Shown here in pieces: positions 16,430-24,397 of a stretch of 64,000 nt of DNA. The translations under genes were made by a program, and so were the position numbers. Source of the DNA: an uncultured Paracoccaceae bacterium (GTDB lineage: Bacteria; Pseudomonadota; Alphaproteobacteria; Rhodobacterales; Rhodobacteraceae); the NCBI GenBank assembly GCA_947487205.1, contig CANKVU010000002.1, positions 1-64,000 on the forward strand. Direction: 5' to 3'. Position 1 is the first letter of the stretch; each line of letters begins with the position of its first letter. Under the pieces are notes generated by a model. That model was given only the letters and a program-made list of their open reading frames with translations, ran no database searches and was not told the origin of the DNA.

Positions 16430-17425
16430 TCAGAGATAGCCGCATTCGCGGAACGAGACCTCGGCGTCCTTGCCGATCACCACGTGGTCGTGGATCGTGA
16501 CCTCGATGGCGCGGCAGGCCTCGGCCACGCGGCGGGTCATGACGATGTCCTCCTCTCCGGGGGTGGGATCGCCCGAGGGGTGGTTGTGGACCAGGATGAT
16601 CGCGCTCGCGGTCAGTTCCAGCGCCCGCTTGGCGACCTCGCGCGGATAGACGGGGACGTGATCGACGGTGCCCGCCGCCTGCGCCTCGTCGGCGATCAGG
16701 CAGTTCTTGCGGTCGAGGAACAGGATGCGGAACTGCTCGGTCTCGCGGTGGGCCATGGCGGTGCGGCAATAGGAGATCAGGTGGTCCCATGTCGCGATCA
16801 CGTCGCGGTTGAGGACCCGGGCCTGCCCCAGCCGGTGGGCGAAGGCCTCGGCCAGGCGCAGCTGCAGCCAGACCCAGCGATCCGCGCCCTCCACCTGCAG
16901 GACCCGGTGCTCGGAGGCGGCGAGCACGCCCGGCAGGTCGCCGAAGGCCGCCAGCAGCCGCTTGGCCAGGGGCTTCACGTCGATGCGGGGGATGGCGTTG
17001 AAGAGCAGCAGCTCCAGCAGTTCGTAATCGGGCATCGCGGTGTGGCCGCCGGACAGGAACCGGGTGCGAAGCCGTTCGCGGTGGCCCCAGTAATGCGGCC
17101 GGCGCGTGCCGTCTGCGGCGGTGACGAGGCCGCCGCCGGCCGCCGCGTCCGGATCGAGCCGGTCGGTGCGCCGGTAGCCGGGCTGGAAGGCGGGTTCGGT
17201 CGGCACCTCGGGCGGGGGAAGGCGGGCGTCGAGGTCGGCCAGGCCCTGCCGGGCCTCGTCGGAGAAACCCTGCGGGGCCTTTTCGGAGGCGCCCTGCGGT
17301 GCCTTCCCGGACGCGCACTGCGGGCGCGGGCCGGGCCGCGCGGGGGCGGGCCGCGACAGGCCCAGGAAGGCGCGCAGCGGCTCGAAGAAGCCCGGCCGCC
17401 CCGGTGGTGTGCGTTTCTGCCCCAT
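16430..17425 (-). CDS. RadC-family JAB/MPN-domain protein
   Basis: The product has 331 residues. The C-terminal half is the RadC domain with the metalloprotease-like motif ILVHNHPSGDPTPGEED (HxH...D) and an upstream helix-hairpin region (YELLELLLFNAIPR, VKPLAKRLL). The first 110 residues are an added Pro/Gly-rich tail with the unit KAPQG repeated. Despite the name, RadC's repair role is doubtful; plasmid copies are often linked to mobile DNA maintenance or anti-restriction. It lies downstream of the CHAT gene set on the same strand. Confidence 0.88.
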   Translation of the reverse strand: MGQKRTPPGRPGFFEPLRAFLGLSRPAPARPGPRPQCASGKAPQGASEKAPQGFSDEARQGLADLDARLPPPEVPTEPAFQPGYRRTDRLDPDAAAGGGLVTAADGTRRPHYWGHRERLRTRFLSGGHTAMPDYELLELLLFNAIPRIDVKPLAKRLLAAFGDLPGVLAASEHRVLQVEGADRWVWLQLRLAEAFAHRLGQARVLNRDVIATWDHLISYCRTAMAHRETEQFRILFLDRKNCLIADEAQAAGTVDHVPVYPREVAKRALELTASAIILVHNHPSGDPTPGEEDIVMTRRVAEACRAIEVTIHDHVVIGKDAEVSFRECGYL

Positions 17426-17495
17426 GCGCCTGCGCTCCTGTCCCCGCCCGGTCGGCCCGGATCGGCGGTGTCGCGCGAAACCGGTTAACGGGGCG

Positions 17496-18473
17496 TTAAG
17501 GGCCGTCCCCGGCGGGCTGGCCGATCACGCGGTAATCGCGCGCGGCGACGGCGCGGACGCGGCCGGTGTCGCGCGTCATCTCGGCGGTGAGGGCGGCGAG
17601 CTGGGGCAGGGGCAGGGCGCGGATCGCGTGATGCGGGCCGGGATCGGGGCGCGCGCCGCGCCAGGGGGTGGCGGCGGGCAGGGCGGTGTCGGCGCGCGCG
17701 GCGGCGCGGCGCCCGGTCTCGAACTCGACCTCCTCGGCGAGGGCCTCGTCGAGCCAGAGCGCGGTCAGGCGCCGCTCGCCGGGTTCGGGGCGGACATGGA
17801 GGGCGCCGGTGCCGGGGGGCGGCACGCGGCGCACCCGGCGTGCGTCGGGCGCCGACCAGGCCGTGGGCCCGGCGGGCGAGATCACCCAGACCTCGGCCGC
17901 GGCGTCCAGGCGATGGTCGAGGAGCAGGAGCCGCCCCTCGGCCGGGCCGGTGCACAGGACGTAGACCTGCCGGTCGGCCTCCAGCCAGTGCGGCTCGGGG
18001 CCGCGCAGGGGGTCGGGCGCGTCGATGCCGAAGCCCGCGCCGCGGGTCAGCGGCGTGATGGCGATTGTGGGCCGGGGCGGGGTCCGGTTGCGGGACGCGG
18101 CGGCGATGCGGGACACGGCGGCGGCGGCGAAGCGCATCGGCTCGGCCCGGCCGTAGATGCCGGCGCCGCGGGCGATCAGCAGCGCCTCGAACGCCTGGGC
18201 GGGCTCCAGGAGGTGCTCGGGCCGGATGTCGTGCACGTCGAGCCCGAAGCGGTGGACGATCCGCGACATGTCGAAGCCCGAGATCCGGGTGCGCCCGGCC
18301 AGCCGGTTGGCCAGCCCGGCATCGTCGCAGCCGAAGATCTCGAGCAGGATCTTGTAGCCGTCCGCGCCGACGGGCTGGCGGTAGCCGGTGGCGCGCTCCA
18401 TGATCATCAGCTTGTCGCCCAGGTCGGGAATGGCGACCTTGTCGCGGCGCATCCCGGCGCTCGGTCTGGTCAT
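17496..18473 (-). CDS. Unknown protein in the CHAT module
   Basis: The product has 325 residues. The N-terminal part (about 8-115) is helical, with LMIMERATGYRQPVGADGYK and FGLDVHDIRPEHLLEPAQAF. After a Pro-rich linker comes a beta-rich segment (about 165-260: RQVYVLCTGPAEGRLLLLDH, VWVISPAGP, ALHVRPEPGERRLTALW) that recalls DUF4384-like sandwiches often seen with CHAT or caspase-like proteins; this is only a resemblance. No catalytic motif is evident. ATG 18473 follows a GGGGGAC site like the one before the CHAT gene. It lies 121 bases after that gene, same strand. Confidence 0.65.
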   Translation of the reverse strand: MTRPSAGMRRDKVAIPDLGDKLMIMERATGYRQPVGADGYKILLEIFGCDDAGLANRLAGRTRISGFDMSRIVHRFGLDVHDIRPEHLLEPAQAFEALLIARGAGIYGRAEPMRFAAAAVSRIAAASRNRTPPRPTIAITPLTRGAGFGIDAPDPLRGPEPHWLEADRQVYVLCTGPAEGRLLLLDHRLDAAAEVWVISPAGPTAWSAPDARRVRRVPPPGTGALHVRPEPGERRLTALWLDEALAEEVEFETGRRAAARADTALPAATPWRGARPDPGPHHAIRALPLPQLAALTAEMTRDTGRVRAVAARDYRVIGQPAGDGP

Positions 18474-18594
18474 CCTGTCCGTCCCCCGTGCCATTGCCCC
18501 GCCGAGGGGGCGGGGCGATCAGAGCATGGCGGCGGGCGGTCTGGCGAGGGCGGACCTTTCCGAAACCTTCCCGAATCCGGGCCGCGCCGCCCGT

Positions 18595-21060
18595 TCAGCC
18601 GCGCAGGAACAGCTTGAACCCGTGGATGCCGGTCGCGCGGGCGGCGCGGGCGGCGGCGGCGCGGGGGGCCGCACCCGCCGCCAGGGCCGGGTAGAGGGCG
18701 GCGGCGTAGCGCACCGCGTCGGCATCCGACAGCGCCCAGGCGGCGGCGATCACCGCCCGCGACCCGGAGGCGAGGAAGAGCGCCGGCAGGTCGGCCGGTG
18801 TCGCCTCGGCGACGCTGCCCGCGGCGCCGTCGCAGACCGACAGCACCACGAGCGGCGGGGCCGGCGCCGCGCCCTCGGCCAGCATCCCGGCCAGCGCGCC
18901 GGCCGGGATGCGCGTGCCGTCGTCGCCCGCGAGGTACGAGGCGGCGGGGTTGTCGGCCACGAAGGTGAAATGCGCCGCGAGGTGGAGGATGTCGGGACGC
19001 TCCTTTAGCGCCCGGGCGAGCGTGGCGGCGGTCAGGGGGTGGGCCGTGGCGTCGGTGTGGCGGGCGAGGAGGCGCGCCTCCTCCGCCGGGCCGGCGAGGT
19101 CGGCGTTGGCCCCGGTGGCGCCGCCCGCGCCGAGGCCCAGCAGGCACCCGGTGGCCGGCGGCCGGTGCGGCGCGGGACCCGGATCGGGGGCGACGCCGCG
19201 CAGATAGGCGATGTCGAACCGCGCCCCGAGCGGCGGACCGGCGCCTTGGAGCAGCGAGAAGGGCAGGAAAGCGAGCGGCCCCTCGGCCAGGATGTCGAGC
19301 GCGCCGATCCGGTCGGGCAGGCCGCCCAGAAGGGGCGCCGCGATGTCGGCATGGAGCGCGGCCGCGAGGGCGGAGAGGTCGCGCCCGGCCTCGGCCGCGT
19401 CGAGGAGCCTGCCTACGCGGTCGGCGAGCGCCCCGCGGGCGAGGGGCAGGCGGCGGCGCGTCGCCGCCGCCCCCGCCTGGAGGTCGGCCAGGACGGCCTC
19501 GGCCCCGTCGGGGGACAGGCGCAGGACGGCGCGGTCGTCCGGCGCGGCCACGGCGGCGAAGACCGGGGCGAGGGGGCGGCGCGGCCAGGCGGTGCCGTCG
19601 AGGAGCGCGGCGGCGATGTCGGCCAGCGCCGGGTCCGGGCCCGCCTCCGCATCGGCGCCCGCGTCGGCATCGGCATCGGCCGCCCGGCCCTCGGCGCGGC
19701 GCAGATCCGCCGCCCGGGCGGCGGCGCGGGCGGCGGCGATGCGGTCGAGCAGCGCCGCCTCGGCCGCCGACCAGGGGATCGCGGCGCCGGGATCGGCGCG
19801 CATGCGGGGGGTGGCGATCTTGGCGCGTTCCAGCGCCCGGAAGGCGGCGATGCGGCGCATGCCCTGCACGTCGCCCGCGGCGCGCAGAAGGTCGAGCGCG
19901 CGGTCGAAGGGGGCGAGCCGGTCCTCGATGTAGCGCGCCCGCGCGGCGGGGACGGCGCGGGCGCGCGCGGCGGTGGTGGCCACGATCTCGCAGGCGCGCT
20001 TGGCCGCGAAGAGGCGGCTGCGCTCGGGCTCCAGAAGGTGCGACAGGAGCGCGAAGCCGCGCCACGACATCTCCACCGGCAGGCCGGAGAGGAGCAGTTC
20101 CACAAGCCGCCGGCGCCCGCCCGCGAAGGTGCGGGGATACGCCGTCCGGAGCGCGGGCAGGGCCAGCAGCGCCAGCAGGTAATCCGCGGTGGAGCGGCCG
20201 AAATCGGCCGGGTCGAGGGTGCCGGCCTCCACCGTGCCGACGGGGCCGAGAAGGAGGGCCGCCACCTCGTCGCCGCGCCCGGTCGCGGTCAGGATCTCGG
20301 CGGTGCAGAGCAGCACGCCGCCGGGCGCCTGCCCGGCGGCGGCGACGTAGCGCCGCGCCGCCGCGTCGAGGATGTCGAGCGCCGCGCCGGGGTCGCCCCG
20401 GTCGAAGGCGGCGCGGGCGCGGGCGATGTCGAGATTGGTGCGCGCGTCGAGGCCCAGCCCCTCGGGCCGGGTCGCGAGGAGCGCGTCCAGATCGGCCGCC
20501 GCCGCCTCGGGCCCGCGCAGGGTGGCATCGACCCGGACCGCGTTGGCCAGGCCGTTGGCCATGGGCGTCAGGTCGGCGCCGCCCTCGCTCCAGATCTCGC
20601 GCATGCGGGTGGCCAGGCGGAGCGCGGTCTCGAGCTCGCCCGTGCGCTCGGCCAGCAGCAGGCGGTAATTGGTCCATTTGAATTCGGCCCCCGGGTCGCC
20701 GGCCGGGGGACGGGCGCGGGCGATCGCCTGCGCGGCCAGCGCGTCGAGGTCGTCGTCGAGCGCCACCATGGCGATGTAGCGGTGGATCAGTCGCGTCCGC
20801 GCCGCGTCGTCGCCCGGATCGGTGTCGCGCGCGCAGAGCAGGTGGGACAGCGCCTCGGACATGCGGTCGGCCTCGAACGTCACGAGGGCGAGGTCGGCGA
20901 GGATCTCGGCCAGGCGCCCCGCCGCGCCCGTCCCGGCCGCGCGGGCCGCGGCGGCGGCGTCGCGCAAGGCCGCCTCGGCGCCGGGATTGTCGGTGCCGCG
21001 GAGGTCCCGCCCCCGGGCATGGAGGCGCCGGGCCCGGTCCGCCGCGCTCTCGTCCGTCAT
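18595..21060 (-). CDS. TPR-like repeat protein with C-terminal CHAT (caspase-like) protease domain
   Basis: The product has 821 residues. About the first 450 are alpha-helical repeats of TPR type, rich in Ala and Arg; a variable acidic insert (ADADADAGADAEAGPDP) follows; the last 280 residues form a CHAT domain. The catalytic dyad is intact: His697 in ILHLAAHFTF and Cys743 in VVLSVCDGAAG, with supporting motifs PLAFLPFSLL and GSRAVIAAAWALSDADAV. CHAT enzymes are separase/caspase-like peptidases used in programmed death, signalling and CRISPR-linked defence. It is divergent from the VirD4-like gene set across 111 bases. Its target and trigger are unknown. Confidence 0.88.
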   Translation of the reverse strand: MTDESAADRARRLHARGRDLRGTDNPGAEAALRDAAAAARAAGTGAAGRLAEILADLALVTFEADRMSEALSHLLCARDTDPGDDAARTRLIHRYIAMVALDDDLDALAAQAIARARPPAGDPGAEFKWTNYRLLLAERTGELETALRLATRMREIWSEGGADLTPMANGLANAVRVDATLRGPEAAAADLDALLATRPEGLGLDARTNLDIARARAAFDRGDPGAALDILDAAARRYVAAAGQAPGGVLLCTAEILTATGRGDEVAALLLGPVGTVEAGTLDPADFGRSTADYLLALLALPALRTAYPRTFAGGRRRLVELLLSGLPVEMSWRGFALLSHLLEPERSRLFAAKRACEIVATTAARARAVPAARARYIEDRLAPFDRALDLLRAAGDVQGMRRIAAFRALERAKIATPRMRADPGAAIPWSAAEAALLDRIAAARAAARAADLRRAEGRAADADADAGADAEAGPDPALADIAAALLDGTAWPRRPLAPVFAAVAAPDDRAVLRLSPDGAEAVLADLQAGAAATRRRLPLARGALADRVGRLLDAAEAGRDLSALAAALHADIAAPLLGGLPDRIGALDILAEGPLAFLPFSLLQGAGPPLGARFDIAYLRGVAPDPGPAPHRPPATGCLLGLGAGGATGANADLAGPAEEARLLARHTDATAHPLTAATLARALKERPDILHLAAHFTFVADNPAASYLAGDDGTRIPAGALAGMLAEGAAPAPPLVVLSVCDGAAGSVAEATPADLPALFLASGSRAVIAAAWALSDADAVRYAAALYPALAAGAAPRAAAARAARATGIHGFKLFLRG

Positions 21061-21171
21061 CGCGCCTGTCCCCCGCGCCGCTCCCATGAAGCCCTGAAAA
21101 GGTCCAACGTCGCGGCGCCACGCGCGCGGCCGCTATGACGGGGCGGACCCCCGAGGAGAGAGGATAGGCGG

Positions 21172-21438
21172 ATGCGGCAGGCGATGACAACGCGGACGGG
21201 CGGGCGCGCGGACCGGATGGCGGTGGCCGTCCTGCGCTGGAGCGGCGCGGGGCTGGCGGTGGCGGGCCCGGTGGCGGCGCTGGCGGCGGCGCTCTGGGCC
21301 GGGTGGATCTGGGCGGCGCTGGCGATCGGGCTGGCGGCGGCCGGCGTCCTGTCCTGGGCGCTGGCGGCGGTGGCGGCGGCGGTGCTGGACCTGGCGGCGG
21401 GCGCGCGGGCGCTCGCCGACGATCCGAGGCTGGGATGA
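21172..21438 (+). CDS. Small membrane protein, possible anchor for the VirD4-like ATPase
   Basis: The product has 88 residues with two hydrophobic segments (about 25-45 and 48-72) rich in Ala, Val, Leu and Trp. There is no recognised family. A strong GAGGAGAGAGGA site precedes ATG 21172, and its stop overlaps the next start (ATGA). Conjugative coupling proteins usually carry two N-terminal transmembrane helices; the ATPase two genes on lacks them, so this protein may supply them in trans. That is inference. Confidence 0.7.
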   Translation: MRQAMTTRTGGRADRMAVAVLRWSGAGLAVAGPVAALAAALWAGWIWAALAIGLAAAGVLSWALAAVAAAVLDLAAGARALADDPRLG

Positions 21439-22142
21439 GCGCGGCGGAGAAGGCGGCGGCGACGGCCGGGCTTCTGTCGGCGGTGCCGCCGCTGGTGCCC
21501 GGCGACTGGCTGGCGGTGGAGCCGGAGGCGGCGCAATCGATCCTGCGCCGCCTGCCCGCGCCGTTCGGGCGGCCGGCGCGCACCGCGCTGCGGGTGCGGA
21601 GCGTGGCGTTCTTTCCCGGCTGGGCGCTGCTCGAGACGGTGGAGCGGCGCGCGGGCGCGGACCGGGTGCAGCGCGCGGCCCTGCTGGGCGCGGAGCGGTT
21701 CGTGCCGCTGGAGGGGCTGGCCGCGCCGCTGCACGAGATCCGGGCCGAGGGCTTCGCGCCCGGTTCGGGAGAGGGCGCGCTGGATTACCTGCGCCTCTTT
21801 ACCACCGCGTGCCGGTCCGAGCGGGGCCGGTTCCACCTGGTGACCGCGCCCGCCGACCTGTCGGCGGGCGAGCGGGTGGCGCCGGCGGCCTGCGACATCC
21901 TGCGCGCCGCGCTGCTGGAGCCGGTGGGCGTGGAGGAGGTCGCGACGGGATGGGAGATCCGCGCCCGGCTGTTCCACGGGGCGGACCTGTTCGACGCGAC
22001 CTTCGCCGTGGCGCGCGACGGGGCCTGCGAGATGCTCGAGGACAGGCTGCTGGCCGAGGGGGCGCTGGCGCGGTGCGAGGATTGGTCGGGCGAGGCGCTG
22101 CGCTTCGAGGCCCCGGAGCGGGAGGCCGATCATGGCCGCTGA
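21435..22142 (+). CDS. Unknown cytoplasmic protein between membrane protein and VirD4-like ATPase
   Basis: The product has 235 residues, mixed alpha/beta, with no signal peptide or membrane segment. Features include VRSVAFFPGWALLETVERR, EGALDYLRLF and WEIRARLFHGADLFDATFAV. No family is recognised. It is linked to both neighbours by overlaps (ATGA before; 11-base overlap with the ATPase gene after), so the three products are probably made together as a complex. Confidence 0.7.
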   Translation: MSAAEKAAATAGLLSAVPPLVPGDWLAVEPEAAQSILRRLPAPFGRPARTALRVRSVAFFPGWALLETVERRAGADRVQRAALLGAERFVPLEGLAAPLHEIRAEGFAPGSGEGALDYLRLFTTACRSERGRFHLVTAPADLSAGERVAPAACDILRAALLEPVGVEEVATGWEIRARLFHGADLFDATFAVARDGACEMLEDRLLAEGALARCEDWSGEALRFEAPEREADHGR

Positions 22143-23562
22143 GACCTTCCCGACCGGCTGGACGCTGCCCGGCGGCGGCGTGCGGCCGGGGTTCCTGGGC
22201 GCGGCGGGGGAGGGGGCCGAGGGGGGTGCGCCGATCCGCTTCCCCGAGGAGGGCCACGCGCTGACCATCGCGCCGACCGGGGCGGGCAAGGGGCGCTCGT
22301 GCCTGGTGCCGGCGCTCCTGCAATGGGAGGGGCCGGCGATCGTCGTCGACATCAAGGGCGAGACCGCCGCCGTGACCGCGCCCTGGCGGCGGTCGATCGG
22401 GCAGGAGGTGCATGTCGTCGACCCGATGGGGATCTCGGGCGAGCCGGTGTCGCGGCTCAACCCGCTGGACCTGGTGGATCCGCGCATGGCCGACGCGGTG
22501 GACGAGGCGCGCGGCCTGGCCCAGGCGGTGACCGCGACCGAGCCCGACGGGCGCAACGCCTATTGGTCGAACCGGGCGATGCACGTGGTGACGGGCGCGA
22601 TCCTGCACGCCGTCACCGACCTGCCGCGGCGGCGGCGCTCCTTCGTGGCGGTGCGCGACGTGATGCGGGCGCTGACCGGGGCCACCGATCCCGGCCCGGT
22701 CGAGCCCGTGATCGAGGCGCTGAAGCGCTCGCGCCACCCCGAGGCGCGGGGGATCGCGGAGATGTTCCGGTCCGGCCGGACCGAGACGCTGGCCTCGCTG
22801 ATGCAGGTGGCGCTCGATTCGGTGGGCTTCGTGCGCGGACCGCAGGTGGAGCGGAGCCTGTCGGGCACCGACCTGGACCTCGACAGGGTGACCGCGGGGG
22901 CGCCGGTGACGGTCTATCTGGTGCTGCCGGCGCACCTTCTGGACAGTCACGCGGTGCTGATGCGGCTGTGGCTGGGCGCGCTGACCGCCGCGATCCTGCG
23001 CCGCCGCCGCCGGCCCGCGCGGCCGACCCTGTTCCTGGTGGACGAGGCCGCCCAGCTTGGCGATCTGTCGGCGCTGACGCGGGCGGTGACGCTGCTGCGC
23101 GGATACGGGGTGTCGAGCTGGAGCTTCTTCCAGAACGCCGACCAGGTGGCGGCGCGGTTCGGGCCCGAGGCCGGGACGGTGCGGTCGAATTGCCGGATGG
23201 TCCAGGCCTTCGGCCAGCGGGGCGAGGCGGGGCGGCACGAGCTGGCCCGCGCGCTGGACCTGCCGCCCGAGGCGGTGGGCGAGGTGCCGGGGCCGGGCGA
23301 GATGGCGGTGGCGATCGACGGCGCGGTGGTGCGGGCCAGGCGGCCCGATTACCTGACCTGTCCGGTGCTGGCGGGCCGGGCGCGGCCCAACCCGCTGCAC
23401 GGGGCGGGGCCGGTGGCGCGGCCGCGGGCGCGGGTGCCGCGCGGCTACCTGGCGCGGCCCGCGGCGGCGGCGGCCGGGCGGGTCGGGCGCCGCCGCGGAA
23501 AGGGCACGGCCGAGGTCCACCGCGAGGTCATGGCCCTTCTGGGCGGGGCGGGCAAGCTGTAA
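22132..23562 (+). CDS. VirD4/TraG-type coupling ATPase, soluble and orphan
   Basis: The product has 476 residues. Walker A is at 47-56 (APTGAGKGRS), followed by VVDIKGETAAV and RLNPLDLVD, which are typical of TraG/VirD4; Walker B is in TLFLVDEAAQL; SWSFFQNADQ and SNCRMVQAFG complete the family pattern. The N-terminal transmembrane helices of the family are absent. These ATPases recruit DNA or protein substrates to type IV secretion machines, but no relaxase or VirB genes are in the window. The 3' end overlaps a convergent glycosyltransferase gene by 35 bases. A non-conjugative role beside the CHAT protease is plausible. Confidence 0.87.
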   Translation: MAAETFPTGWTLPGGGVRPGFLGAAGEGAEGGAPIRFPEEGHALTIAPTGAGKGRSCLVPALLQWEGPAIVVDIKGETAAVTAPWRRSIGQEVHVVDPMGISGEPVSRLNPLDLVDPRMADAVDEARGLAQAVTATEPDGRNAYWSNRAMHVVTGAILHAVTDLPRRRRSFVAVRDVMRALTGATDPGPVEPVIEALKRSRHPEARGIAEMFRSGRTETLASLMQVALDSVGFVRGPQVERSLSGTDLDLDRVTAGAPVTVYLVLPAHLLDSHAVLMRLWLGALTAAILRRRRRPARPTLFLVDEAAQLGDLSALTRAVTLLRGYGVSSWSFFQNADQVAARFGPEAGTVRSNCRMVQAFGQRGEAGRHELARALDLPPEAVGEVPGPGEMAVAIDGAVVRARRPDYLTCPVLAGRARPNPLHGAGPVARPRARVPRGYLARPAAAAAGRVGRRRGKGTAEVHREVMALLGGAGKL

Positions 23563-24397
23563 GCCGCGCCGCCGCGCCCCGGTCGGGGCGCCAGGGCGCG
23601 GCGGCGGGACGGCGCGCGGCGAGGCCGGCCAGAAGCCGGACGGCGACGAAGGCGAGCGCGCCGGGCGCGGTCGCGGCCGCGCGGAGCCGGGCGCGCAGCG
23701 CGGCACGCTGCCCCGGCGCGGCGGGGGCGGCGAGGCCCAGCCGGGCGAGCGCGATCTCGCCTCGGCGCCAGCGGGCGCGGCGGCGCACCCAGCCCGCGAA
23801 GCCGGGCGGCAGCGGCGTGGTGGCGGTGACCCCGGCCACGATGCGGCGGCGATGGGCAGGAATGCGCGCGGCCATGAAGATGTCGTCGCCGGCGATGTCG
23901 GGGATCTCCTCCCACCGCGCGCGCCCCGCCGCCGAGACGCCCACCGCGCCCAGGAAGCCGGCCGTGCGGGCATGGGGCAGCGCCAGCCAGCACGCCCCCA
24001 CGGCGCGCGACACCCGGCTGGCGCCGGCGGGGTCGAAGGCATGGGCGGGCCCGGTCATGTCGGCGCTGCCGTCGCGGAGCGGCGCGGCCAGGCGGGCGAG
24101 GTCGCCGGGGCCGAGCCAGGTATCGGCGTCGAGGTAGATGCGGGGGAAGAGGCCCCCCATCGCCGCGTCCCCGGCCCGGAGCGCGGCGGCCTTGCCGGGG
24201 CGGGCGCACTCGATCACCCGCGCGCCGGGGGCGAGGCGGCGGATCAGCGCCGCGCTGCCGTCGGTGCAGCCGTTGCAGACCCAGACGATGCGCGCGTCGC
24301 TGCCCCGGGCGGCGGCCAGGAGCGCGGGCACGGTGCGGGGCAGGAGCGCCGCCTCGTCGCGGACCGGGACCACGACCGAGAGGCGCCGTGCGCTCAC
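23528..24397 (-). CDS. Family 2 glycosyltransferase
   Basis: The product has 289 residues. The GT-A fold is evident: LSVVVPVRDEAALL, IVWVCNGCTDGS, GKAAALRAGDAAMG and the DxD motif IYLDADTWL, then GDDIFMAARIP. The last 90 residues are Arg/Ala-rich with one or two hydrophobic stretches and may touch the membrane. GTG 24397 overlaps the stop of the nitric oxide synthase gene (GTGA). The acceptor is unknown. It belongs to a co-directional set with the radical SAM and sulfotransferase genes. Confidence 0.85.
   Translation of the reverse strand: MSARRLSVVVPVRDEAALLPRTVPALLAAARGSDARIVWVCNGCTDGSAALIRRLAPGARVIECARPGKAAALRAGDAAMGGLFPRIYLDADTWLGPGDLARLAAPLRDGSADMTGPAHAFDPAGASRVSRAVGACWLALPHARTAGFLGAVGVSAAGRARWEEIPDIAGDDIFMAARIPAHRRRIVAGVTATTPLPPGFAGWVRRRARWRRGEIALARLGLAAPAAPGQRAALRARLRAAATAPGALAFVAVRLLAGLAARRPAAAPWRPDRGAAARLTACPPRPEGP

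Noticed and set aside
17465-17485. A fifth parS-like site (TCGCGCGAAACC)
   Set aside because: Only one half-site matches; the other arm is not GTTTC.
18470-21583. A 1037-codon open frame overlapping the CHAT gene on the same strand
   Set aside because: Its composition is almost entirely Arg, Ala, Gly and Pro, the mark of an out-of-frame reading in GC-rich DNA, while the alternative frame has a coherent TPR-CHAT protein with catalytic residues.
22132-23562. Reading the VirD4-type gene as evidence for a conjugation system
   Set aside because: No relaxase, VirB/Trb gene or origin of transfer is seen in the window, and the protein lacks its membrane anchor.
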